Below, in pieces: positions 57,031-64,000 of a stretch of 64,000 nt of DNA. This DNA comes from UBA1724 sp963621575 (GTDB lineage: Bacteria > Verrucomicrobiota > Lentisphaeria > Oligosphaerales > Oligosphaeraceae). Below the pieces are notes generated by a model. That model did not search any database. It had not been told where the DNA came from and worked only from the letters and a program-made list of their open reading frames with translations. Every line of letters begins with the position of its first letter. The stretch's first letter is position 1. The DNA lies in NCBI GenBank assembly GCA_963621575.1, contig CAVFEH010000003.1, forward strand, positions 1 through 64,000, written 5' to 3'. Position numbers and translations under genes: made by a program.

Positions 57031-58740
57031 ATGAAATGCACCGGCGCTAAAATTGTGGTGGAGTGTCTCCTCGAGCAGGGCGTGGACACCGTCTTCGGCT
57101 ATCCTGGAGCCACCATCCTGAATGTCTATGACGAGCTGGCCAACTACAAGGGCCGCATTCGCCACATCCTGACCAGCCACGAGCAGGGCGCCGCCCACGC
57201 GGCGGACGGATATGCCCGCAGCACTGGCCGGACCGGCGTCTGCATGGCCACCAGCGGGCCCGGTGCGGCGAATCTGACCACCGGCATCGCCACCGCCTAT
57301 CTGGATTCCTCTCCCGTGGTCTTCCTGACCTGCAACGTCTCCGGGAACCTCATTGGAAAGGACTCCTTCCAGGAAGTGGACATGACCGGCATCGCCATGC
57401 CCATCACCAAGAGCGCCTTTTTGGTGAAGCGGGTGGAGGACCTGGCCGACACCCTCCGGCAGGCCTTCGCCATCGCCGGAAGCGGCCGTCCCGGCCCCGT
57501 GCTGGTGGATATCCAGAAGGACGTGACCTTGGCTGTCGCCGAATTCGAGCCCCTTCCCAAGGAACAGCATGTGACGCATGGCGGCCTGGCGTCCTTGATC
57601 CACCGCGCCAGCCAGAACTTCCATCCCCCGGAACCTGACCAGGAGGACCTGGACATCCTGGCGCAGATGGTCCGCGATGCAAAACGGCCCTTCCTGATCT
57701 GCGGCGGCGGCGTGGTCCTCTCCCGCGCCCAGAAGGAATACGTGGCCTTCGCCGAACGCCTGGACGCCCCTTCCGCCTTCACCGTCATGGGCGCAGGCGG
57801 CATCCCCGGAAAGCACCCGCTCTCCACCGGAATGGTGGGAATGCACGGATCCCAGGCCTCCAACTCCGCAGTGGAAAGCTGCGATCTGCTCATTGCCGTG
57901 GGGTGCCGTTTCTCCGACCGCGTGGCACTGGATCCCGCCTCTTTCGCCAAGCAGGCAAAGGTGGTCCAGATCGACATCGACCGCTCCGAGATCGACAAGA
58001 ACGTGCAGACCGCCCACCACATCGTGGGCGACGCGCGGCGGGTGCTCGCGCTGTTGCTGGAGCGCATCGGGCCCTGCCATCATCCCGAGTGGAAGGAGAA
58101 GGTCTTCTCGTTGCCCCGCCGGCCCCAGTATCCCGTCTCCGGAGACACTCTGAATCCCCGGCAGGTCTGCGACGCCGTCCGCCGCATCATGCCCCAGGAC
58201 ACCATCGTGACCACCGATGTGGGGCAGCATCAGATGTGGTGCATCCAGAACTTGCTCTTCGACTATCCCGGGCAGCTCATCACCAGCGGCGGCTTCGGAA
58301 CCATGGGCTTCGGACTGGGCGCCGCCATCGGCGCGAAGGCCGCACACCCCGGCAAGACCGTGGTCCACGTCACCGGCGACGGCAGCTTCCGCATGAACTG
58401 CAACGAACTGGCCACAGAGGAGTTCTACGGGCTGCCCATCATCACCATTCTTTTCAACAACCAGACTCTCGGAATGGTCCGCCAGTGGCAGACCCTCTGC
58501 TATGACAAACGCTACAGCCAGACCGACCTGGATCACCGCGGGCCCGACTTCGTCCGGCTGGCGGAGGCCTACGGCCTGCAGGGGCGGCGCGTCTGCACCG
58601 AGGAGCAGCTTTCCCAGGCCCTCCATGAGGCGCTGGATTCCGGGAAGGGCTTCGTCATCGAGTGCGCCATCCAGAAGGACGAGATGGTCCGGCCCATGGT
58701 CTGCGCCGGCCGCCGCATCACCGATTTCCTGGTCAACTAG
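57031..58740 (+). CDS. ilvB: Acetolactate synthase, large subunit
   Basis: 569 residues, ThDP enzyme. VECLLEQGVDTVFGYPGATI, catalytic Glu in HILTSHEQGAAHAADGYARS, GVCMATSGPGAANLTTGIAT, and the ThDP/Mg motif VHVTGDGSFRMNCNELATEE followed by FNNQTLGMVRQWQ. It joins two pyruvates (or pyruvate and 2-oxobutyrate) in valine, leucine and isoleucine synthesis. The FAD-binding region (MVGMHGSQASNSAVESCDLL) is intact. The small subunit follows at 20 nt. Confidence 0.95.
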   Translation: MKCTGAKIVVECLLEQGVDTVFGYPGATILNVYDELANYKGRIRHILTSHEQGAAHAADGYARSTGRTGVCMATSGPGAANLTTGIATAYLDSSPVVFLTCNVSGNLIGKDSFQEVDMTGIAMPITKSAFLVKRVEDLADTLRQAFAIAGSGRPGPVLVDIQKDVTLAVAEFEPLPKEQHVTHGGLASLIHRASQNFHPPEPDQEDLDILAQMVRDAKRPFLICGGGVVLSRAQKEYVAFAERLDAPSAFTVMGAGGIPGKHPLSTGMVGMHGSQASNSAVESCDLLIAVGCRFSDRVALDPASFAKQAKVVQIDIDRSEIDKNVQTAHHIVGDARRVLALLLERIGPCHHPEWKEKVFSLPRRPQYPVSGDTLNPRQVCDAVRRIMPQDTIVTTDVGQHQMWCIQNLLFDYPGQLITSGGFGTMGFGLGAAIGAKAAHPGKTVVHVTGDGSFRMNCNELATEEFYGLPIITILFNNQTLGMVRQWQTLCYDKRYSQTDLDHRGPDFVRLAEAYGLQGRRVCTEEQLSQALHEALDSGKGFVIECAIQKDEMVRPMVCAGRRITDFLVN

Positions 58741-58760
58741 CCCCTCAAGGAGAAGGCAAC

Positions 58761-59321
58761 ATGAACACTCCGGAAGAACAGAAGACACACACTCTTGCCG
58801 TGCTGGTGGACAACGCCGCCGGCGTCCTCAGCCAGGTGACCCGGCTCTTCTCCCGAAAGGGATACAACATCGACTCCCTGGCGGTGGGGCCCACCGACGA
58901 CCCCTCCGTCTCCCGCATCACCATCGAGACCACCACCGACGAGGGGCGTGCACGCCTGCTGTGCAATCAGCTGCGCAAGCAGATCACCGTGCACTCCGTC
59001 ACCGATTTGACCGACTGCCCCAGTGTCCGGCGCGAGCTCATGCTCATCAAGATCCGGGTGCCCTCCAGCGAGAGCCAGACGAAGATCCTGGAGGTGGCCT
59101 CCGTCTTCCGGGCGTCGGTGGTGGACATGCATCCCGAGTGCCTCACCCTGGCCGTCATTGGACAGGAGGAGAAGGCCGGCGCCCTCCAGAAGATGCTGGA
59201 GGAATTCGGCATCCTGGAGATGGCCCGCACCGGCATCGTCTCCCTGGAGCGGGGGCCCGCAACCATTTCCGACCATACCAAGATGAAGGGCGAGTTCGAC
59301 TACGGGAAGAATCTTCTGTAG
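58761..59321 (+). CDS. ilvN: Acetolactate synthase, small (regulatory) subunit
   Basis: 186 residues, the larger IlvH-like form. ACT domain HTLAVLVDNAAGVLSQVTRL then FSRKGYNIDSLAVGPTDD, the valine-binding part; the second domain has ASVFRASVVDMHPECLTLAV and GILEMARTGIVSLERGP. It activates IlvB and gives valine feedback. A strong ribosome site AAGGAGAAGG precedes the ATG at 58761; longer upstream frames overlap ilvB and are not used. Confidence 0.95.
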   Translation: MNTPEEQKTHTLAVLVDNAAGVLSQVTRLFSRKGYNIDSLAVGPTDDPSVSRITIETTTDEGRARLLCNQLRKQITVHSVTDLTDCPSVRRELMLIKIRVPSSESQTKILEVASVFRASVVDMHPECLTLAVIGQEEKAGALQKMLEEFGILEMARTGIVSLERGPATISDHTKMKGEFDYGKNLL

Positions 59322-59381
59322 CGCGGCGCGTCCTCCCAGTCAGCAGAAAACCCAAGCCCCACAAACAAGGAGAAGACCAAA

Positions 59382-60401
59382 ATGGCCAAAATGTACTACG
59401 AGAAGGATTGTGACATCAACAATCTGCAGGGCAAGAAGATCGCCATCATCGGCTTCGGCTCCCAGGGCCACGCCCACGCCATGAACCTGAAGGATTCCGG
59501 ACAGGATGTGGTCGTGGGACTGCGCCCCGGCAGCAAGTCCATCCCCAAGGCCGAAGCGGCCGGCCTGAAGGTGATGACCGTGGAGGACGCCTCCAAGTGG
59601 GCCGACATCGTGATGATCCTGGTGAACGACGAAGTGGCCGCCGACGTCTACAAGAAGTCCGTGGCCCCCTGTCTGGAAGCCGGCAACGCCATCGCCTTCG
59701 CCCACGGTTTCAACATCCGCTACCAGCAGATTGTGCCTCGTCCCGACATCGATGTCTTCATGGCGGCCCCCAAGGGCCCCGGACACACCGTGCGCAGCCA
59801 GTTCGTGGCCGGAAAGGGCGTGCCCTGCCTGGTGGCCGTGGAGCAGAATGCCACTGGCAAGGCTCTGGAGATCGCCCTGGCCTACATCGCCGGGATTGGC
59901 GGCGCCCGCGCCGGTGTCATGGAGACCACCATGTACGAGGAAACCGAGACCGACCTCTTCGGTGAGCAGTGCGTGATCTGCGGCGGCGTGGCCGACCTGA
60001 TGCGCTGTGGTTTCGAGGTCCTCGTGGAGGCCGGATATCAGCCGGAGAACGCGTACTTCGAGTGCATCCACGAGATGAAGCTGATCGTCGACCTGATCAA
60101 CAAGGGCGGCATCGCGGCCATGAACTACTCCATCTCCGACACCGCCGAATACGGCGAGTATGTCTCTGGACCCCGGGTGCTGGATCCCGCGGTGGTGAAG
60201 GCCAACATGCGCGCCGTCCTCAAGGACATCCAGAACGGCACTTTCGCCGGACGCTGGATCGCCGAAAACAAGAACGGCCGCACCTTCTTCAACAGCATGC
60301 GCAACAACCTGGCCAAGCACCCCATGGAAATCATCGGCAAGGAGCTGCGCGAGCGCATGCTCTGGAAGAACGACCAGGACCTCGACAGCGCGTCCAAGTA
60401 G
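59382..60401 (+). CDS. ilvC: Ketol-acid reductoisomerase
   Basis: 339 residues, class I short form. Rossmann IAIIGFGSQGHAHAMNLKDS, APKGPGHTVRSQFVAGKGVP (KGPGHxVR), and Mg ligands in TMYEETETDLFGEQCVICGG (E-x-x-D-L-F-G-E) and CIHEMKLIVDLINKGGIAAM. It converts acetolactate to dihydroxyisovalerate using NADPH. Third gene of the ilvBNC operon; the AAGGAGAAGACC ribosome site is well placed. Confidence 0.96.
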   Translation: MAKMYYEKDCDINNLQGKKIAIIGFGSQGHAHAMNLKDSGQDVVVGLRPGSKSIPKAEAAGLKVMTVEDASKWADIVMILVNDEVAADVYKKSVAPCLEAGNAIAFAHGFNIRYQQIVPRPDIDVFMAAPKGPGHTVRSQFVAGKGVPCLVAVEQNATGKALEIALAYIAGIGGARAGVMETTMYEETETDLFGEQCVICGGVADLMRCGFEVLVEAGYQPENAYFECIHEMKLIVDLINKGGIAAMNYSISDTAEYGEYVSGPRVLDPAVVKANMRAVLKDIQNGTFAGRWIAENKNGRTFFNSMRNNLAKHPMEIIGKELRERMLWKNDQDLDSASK

Positions 60402-60415
60402 AGTGCGTTGTGTGC

Positions 60416-60446
60416 GGCGGCGGCCCCCTTCACGGGAGCCGCCGCC
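60416..60446 (+). terminator. GC hairpin after ilvC
   Basis: GGCGGCGGC pairs with GCCGCCGCC over 9 bp with an inner CCC/GGG pair, 15 nt after the ilvC stop. No T-run follows, so it may only weaken read-through into ilvD. Confidence 0.5.
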
Positions 60447-60605
60447 GTTGATTCGCAGAGGGGCGCAATTCCCGGAAGGCGAAAAATGGCTGGCGGACGG
60501 TGTCTTTTGAGAGACACGCCTGGCTGGCCCCGAATGGTTGGCAATTTTGCTTGAAGACTGCGGCGCAAGCCATTGCGGCGCGAATCCCTTTTTTTTCGAA
60601 ACCCT

Positions 60606-62267
60606 ATGTTGTCCGACAACATGAAAACGGGAGCCGGTCGTGCTCCGAACCGCAGTCTTCTTTTTGCCCTGGGCATGACACGCCAGGAGGTGGAGCGTCC
60701 CTTGGTGGGCGTGGTTTGTTCCTGGAACGAGATTGTTCCGGGGCACATGCATCTGGACAAGCTGGCGGAGGCCGTGAAGGCGGGTGTCCTGGCGGCAGGT
60801 GGCACGCCGGTGGTATTTCCCGCCATCGCGGTGTGCGACGGCATTGCCATGGGGCATGTGGGCATGAAGTACTCCCTGGTGACCCGTGACCTGATCGCGG
60901 ATTCCACAGAGGCCATGGCCATTGCCCATCAGTTTGACGGGCTGGTGATGATTCCCAACTGCGACAAGAATGTGCCCGGGCTCCTGATGGCCGCCGCGCG
61001 TCTGGACATCCCCGCAATCGTCTGCTCGGGGGGTCCCATGCTGGCCGGACGCTTTCCCGATGGGCGCCGCGGATGCCTCTCCACCCTCTTTGAGGCCGTG
61101 GGCGCCTACCATTCCGGAAAGCTGGACGAAGCCGGCCTCCGGGAGTCTGAAGAGCGCTCCTGCCCCACTTGCGGTTCCTGCTCGGGGATGTACACCGCAA
61201 ATACCATGAACTGCCTCTGCGAGGCATTGGGCATGGCGCTTCCCGGAAATGGCACCATCCCCGCTCCCTATTCCGCCCGCATTCGTCTGGCCAAGGAGGC
61301 CGGCATGCAGATTATGGAGCTGATCCGGAAGGGTCTCCGCCCCCGTCAGATCATGACCGAAAAGGCCTTCCATAACGCCGAGGCCGTGGACATGGCCCTG
61401 GGCGGCTCCACCAACACCATGCTCCATCTTCCCGCCATCGCCCGGGAGGCCGGCGTGGCCCTCACTTTGGAGCAGGCCGCCGCCGTCAGCGCCCGCACGC
61501 CCAACATCTGCCATCTGGCCCCCGCCGGCGATGCCTATGTGGAGGACCTGGATCTGGCTGGCGGAGTCCCCGCCGTCATGAAGGAGCTCACCCGCCGGAA
61601 TCTGCTGGACACCTCTGTCATGACCTGCACCGGAAGGACTTTGGAGGAGAATCTCCGGGGGGTCACGGTGAAGAATCCCCAGGTGATCCGCCCCTTGGAG
61701 AATCCCTTCCTGGAATACGGCGGCATCGCCGTGCTCAAGGGCAATCTGGCCCCCGACGGCTGCGTCGTCAAGCAGGCCGCCGTGGCCCCCGAGATGATGA
61801 AGCACGAGGGCCCCGCCCGCGTCTTCGAAAGCGAGGAGGAGGCCACTGACGCCATCTACGGCGGACGGATCCGTCCCGGCGATGTGATTGTCATCCGCTA
61901 CGAAGGCCCCAAGGGCGGTCCAGGAATGCGTGAAATGCTCTATCCCACCAGCGCAATCTGCGGCATGGGGCTGGGCTCTTCCGTGGCTCTCATCACCGAC
62001 GGACGGTTCTCCGGCGCCACACGCGGCGCCTCCATCGGACACGTCAGCCCCGAGGCAGCCGCCGGCGGCCCCATCGCGCTGGTCCACGAGGGCGACCGCA
62101 TTGTCATCGACATCACGGAACACGCCATCACCCTCGACGTCCCCGCACAGGAACTGGAAGCCCGGCGAAAGGCCTGGAGGGCACCTGTTCCCAAAATCAC
62201 CAATGGATATCTGGCACGCTACGCCAAGATGGTTTCCTCTGCCGACAAAGGAGCCATTCTGCAGTAG
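60606..62267 (+). CDS. ilvD: Dihydroxy-acid dehydratase
   Basis: 553 residues. Iron-sulfur cysteines lie in LVMIPNCDKNVPGLLMAAAR and SCPTCGSCSGMYTANTMNCL; the C-terminal ALITDGRFSGATRGASIGHV carries the conserved S-G-x-T-R-G segment. It dehydrates dihydroxy acids to the 2-oxo acids of valine and isoleucine. Start: ATG at 60606 chosen over an upstream TTG; the ATG at 60621 (MKTGAGRAPNRS) is an alternative. No strong ribosome site. Separated from ilvC by 204 bp, so it may have its own promoter. Confidence 0.95.
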   Translation: MLSDNMKTGAGRAPNRSLLFALGMTRQEVERPLVGVVCSWNEIVPGHMHLDKLAEAVKAGVLAAGGTPVVFPAIAVCDGIAMGHVGMKYSLVTRDLIADSTEAMAIAHQFDGLVMIPNCDKNVPGLLMAAARLDIPAIVCSGGPMLAGRFPDGRRGCLSTLFEAVGAYHSGKLDEAGLRESEERSCPTCGSCSGMYTANTMNCLCEALGMALPGNGTIPAPYSARIRLAKEAGMQIMELIRKGLRPRQIMTEKAFHNAEAVDMALGGSTNTMLHLPAIAREAGVALTLEQAAAVSARTPNICHLAPAGDAYVEDLDLAGGVPAVMKELTRRNLLDTSVMTCTGRTLEENLRGVTVKNPQVIRPLENPFLEYGGIAVLKGNLAPDGCVVKQAAVAPEMMKHEGPARVFESEEEATDAIYGGRIRPGDVIVIRYEGPKGGPGMREMLYPTSAICGMGLGSSVALITDGRFSGATRGASIGHVSPEAAAGGPIALVHEGDRIVIDITEHAITLDVPAQELEARRKAWRAPVPKITNGYLARYAKMVSSADKGAILQ

Positions 62268-62373
62268 CGAGTGCGCTTTTTGCGGGCGACTTGGCGACAC
62301 GCGGTGGCGGCAAGGTCCGTTGCAGAATGTCCGCAATCCCCGATTTTTCCTTTTCCTCAATTGGGCCGGTCCC

Positions 62374-63681
62374 ATGCATCAGCTTACTTCCCATTTACTT
62401 CTCTACAGCAACCTGGCGCGGGAGAACACCATCCTGGCGCGGATTGCGGCCATCCATCGGGAGGCCCTCCAGGGTGAGACCTCCCGCGAGGTGTTGGTGC
62501 AACGGCTGCTGCGCCAGGTGAAGCGGCTTCTGGATCTTGCCACGCTCTGCGGCTTCGACAAGAACCTCTGGCACAACTACATAGCATACCTCCTGGCCAC
62601 CGACGAGAATTCCTTCACATTGACTTGCGAGCGGGTGGGCGCCACCCCGGACGCCAGCGTGAATCTCTTCGCCATCCAGGACTTCGAGGTCATCCAGAAG
62701 ATCTTCTTCTTCGACTTCCGCTCCCTGGAGGAAACCCTGGGTGTGGACTGTTTCTCCATCCTGGAGGACTATCATGCCATCCCAAAGCGTGCGGGCGCCT
62801 ACAACCGCGGTGTCAGCCAGCGGGTCCAGGCATTGAGCCTCGCCCTGGAGAAGTGTGCCACCCCCGCCGCCTTCTTCCAAGTGACCACCGATTTCTACCG
62901 CGTCCACGGCGTGGGGCAGTTCGCCCTCAATCAGGCCTTCCGCGTTCGCAAGGAGCAGGAGAAGCCCCTGGAATTGCTGCCGGTCAACAACCTGGACAGC
63001 ATGGGTCTTGACACCCTGGTGGGCTATGAGCGCCAGAAGGCGCTGCTGAAAGAGAACACCCTGGCCTTCCTGGCAGGCAAGCATGCCAACAACGTCCTGC
63101 TCTACGGTGACAGCGGCACGGGGAAATCCACCAGCGTCAAGGCATTGGTCCACGACTATGGCGACATGGGGCTGCGCATGATCGAGATCTATAAGCATCA
63201 GTTCCAGATGCTTCCCGAGCTGGTGGCCCGCGTCAAGAACCGCCGGTATCGCTTCATTCTTGTGCTGGACGACCTCTCCTTCGAGGAGAACGAGGTGGAA
63301 TACAAATATCTCAAGGCCGTCATTGAGGGCGGCGTGGAGAGCAAGCCCGAGAACCTCCTGGTCTACGCCACCAGCAACCGTCGCCACCTTGTCCGCGAGA
63401 AGTGGTCTGACCGGGATGACATGCAGCACGACGGCGACATCCACCGTTCCGACACCATGGAGGAGAAGCTCTCCCTGGCCGAGCGCTTCGGACTGGCCAT
63501 CCTCTACGGGAATCCCTCCAAGAAGGAATACGAGGCGATCCTGCAGTCCCTGGCCGACCGCGCCGGCATTGAGCTGACGCCCGAACGACTGGCCCTGGCC
63601 ACCCAGTGGGAGATCCAGCACGGCGGATTCTCCGGGCGAACCGCCCAGCAGTTCATCCACTCCCTGGAAGGAAAGGAGTAG
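62374..63681 (+). CDS. DUF815-family AAA ATPase
   Basis: 435 residues. N-terminal helical region (about 1-200) with FDKNLWHNYIAYLLATDENS; then YERQKALLKENTLAFLAGKH and Walker A NNVLLYGDSGTGKSTSVKAL (about 245), Walker B RFILVLDDLSFEENEVEYKY (about 300) and the sensor region LLVYATSNRRHLVREKWSDR. This arrangement is the DUF815 family of single-copy ATPases of unknown function. The ATG at 62374 gives the family length. It follows ilvD by about 106 bp with no evident functional link. Confidence 0.85.
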   Translation: MHQLTSHLLLYSNLARENTILARIAAIHREALQGETSREVLVQRLLRQVKRLLDLATLCGFDKNLWHNYIAYLLATDENSFTLTCERVGATPDASVNLFAIQDFEVIQKIFFFDFRSLEETLGVDCFSILEDYHAIPKRAGAYNRGVSQRVQALSLALEKCATPAAFFQVTTDFYRVHGVGQFALNQAFRVRKEQEKPLELLPVNNLDSMGLDTLVGYERQKALLKENTLAFLAGKHANNVLLYGDSGTGKSTSVKALVHDYGDMGLRMIEIYKHQFQMLPELVARVKNRRYRFILVLDDLSFEENEVEYKYLKAVIEGGVESKPENLLVYATSNRRHLVREKWSDRDDMQHDGDIHRSDTMEEKLSLAERFGLAILYGNPSKKEYEAILQSLADRAGIELTPERLALATQWEIQHGGFSGRTAQQFIHSLEGKE

Positions 63682-63729
63682 GCGCCTGGTGCGCTTGATT
63701 GTCGGAACAAACATTATGGGGACCAAATT

Positions 63730-64000
63730 ATGATTTCCGTGTTGATTGCATTGTTGAGCGGCTTCATGAACGGCGTGGGCGGCGTGGGCTACAAGGTGGC
63801 TGCCCGCGGGCGGATCTCCGCGCTCCAGACCGCCGCCGCAATTTCCGTCCTGGGACTCGCATACTTCACCTTCCGGGCCTGCATGCTGGGGGAGTGGGCG
63901 CACGCCGACTGGCGAATCGTCGCCATGGGAGTGGGGTCCGGACTGGGGCAGTATCTTGCGATGGTCTTCTTCGCCTGGGCGCTGCGGCGACTCCCACTTT
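63730..64000 (+). CDS. EamA/DMT-like multi-span membrane protein, 5' part
   Basis: Open to the right edge, 90 codons seen. MISVLIALLSGFMNGVGGVG then YKVAARGRISALQTAAAISV and LGLAYFTFRACMLGEWAHAD, with spans at about 1-20, 32-50 and 70-88. The pattern of short spans and small loops suits the EamA/drug-metabolite transporter superfamily. A GGGGA stretch precedes the ATG. It runs in the same direction as the DUF815 gene, 48 nt after it. The family call is tentative because only three spans are visible. Confidence 0.55.
   Translation, partial: MISVLIALLSGFMNGVGGVGYKVAARGRISALQTAAAISVLGLAYFTFRACMLGEWAHADWRIVAMGVGSGLGQYLAMVFFAWALRRLPL

Noticed and set aside
59340..62375. 1011-codon minus-strand frame opposite ilvC and ilvD
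   Set aside because: Antisense shadow of two highly conserved enzymes.
1..64000. CRISPR arrays, rRNA genes and insertion sequences
   Set aside because: No regularly spaced repeats, no rRNA-like conserved blocks and no transposase were seen in the window; the only tRNA sequence is the half tRNA-Pro.

Overview
The window is GC-rich bacterial chromosome carrying one end of an integrated prophage (about 1-16529) followed by ordinary chromosomal genes (16530-64000). The host looks like a member of the PVC group, most probably Lentisphaerota (Victivallales-like). The basis is a stand-alone prepilin-type protein with an [20 protein letters not shown] start and a degenerate H-X9-DG motif, a eukaryote-style fused GH13+GH133 glycogen debranching enzyme, several Gfo/Idh/MocA oxidoreductases around nagB-nagA, and a trimerisation-domain glycosidase. 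This is inference from gene style, not a marker-gene assignment.

Prophage. The left 9.7 kb is a late module read leftwards in lambda-like order: terminase large subunit, gpW-like connector, portal, fused prohead protease/major capsid protein, decoration protein (in two copies because of an apparently exact 556-bp tandem duplication), head-completion and tail-completion proteins, tail tube, and a tail assembly chaperone with a downstream -1 frame that runs off the left edge. A long non-coding stretch (about 9681-10200) lies upstream of the terminase, and three 34-bp repeats sit upstream of the late genes. A repressor reads left and an early operon reads right from a shared control region at 10787-10902. 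The early operon holds a 46-residue ribbon-helix-helix-like protein, a small membrane protein, a sigma region-2-like protein, a primase-helicase, SSB, several small unknowns and an excisionase-like protein. It ends against the 3' half of a tRNA-Pro(UGG), which marks the attachment site. Integrase, tape measure, tail tip and lysis genes are not in the window and should lie to the left.

Chromosome, 16.7-30.1 kb: a glycosidase-like protein, a YoaK-type membrane protein, transketolase, release factor 2 (with its programmed +1 frameshift site), a long-chain acyl-CoA ligase-like enzyme, ribosomal protein S20, TrmO, a nucleotidyltransferase-GHMP kinase fusion, and L-aspartate oxidase. From 30.1 to 37.1 kb: a zinc-ribbon membrane protein, the debranching enzyme overlapping a HAD phosphatase, and the prepilin-like protein.

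37.1-45.1 kb, all leftward: an amino-sugar cluster (three Gfo/Idh/MocA proteins with nagB and nagA), then hom, panD and argG. A 763-bp region without a gene (45060-45822) holds direct and inverted repeats. 45.8-50.5 kb is an envelope block: a YejM/PbgA-like protein, diacylglycerol kinase, and a convergent two-component system. 50.6-56.5 kb holds ymdB, an RNase II-family exonuclease, an apparently orphan DNA methyltransferase and comM. The right end is the branched-chain amino-acid set ilvB-ilvN-ilvC plus ilvD, a DUF815 AAA ATPase and the start of an EamA-like membrane protein.
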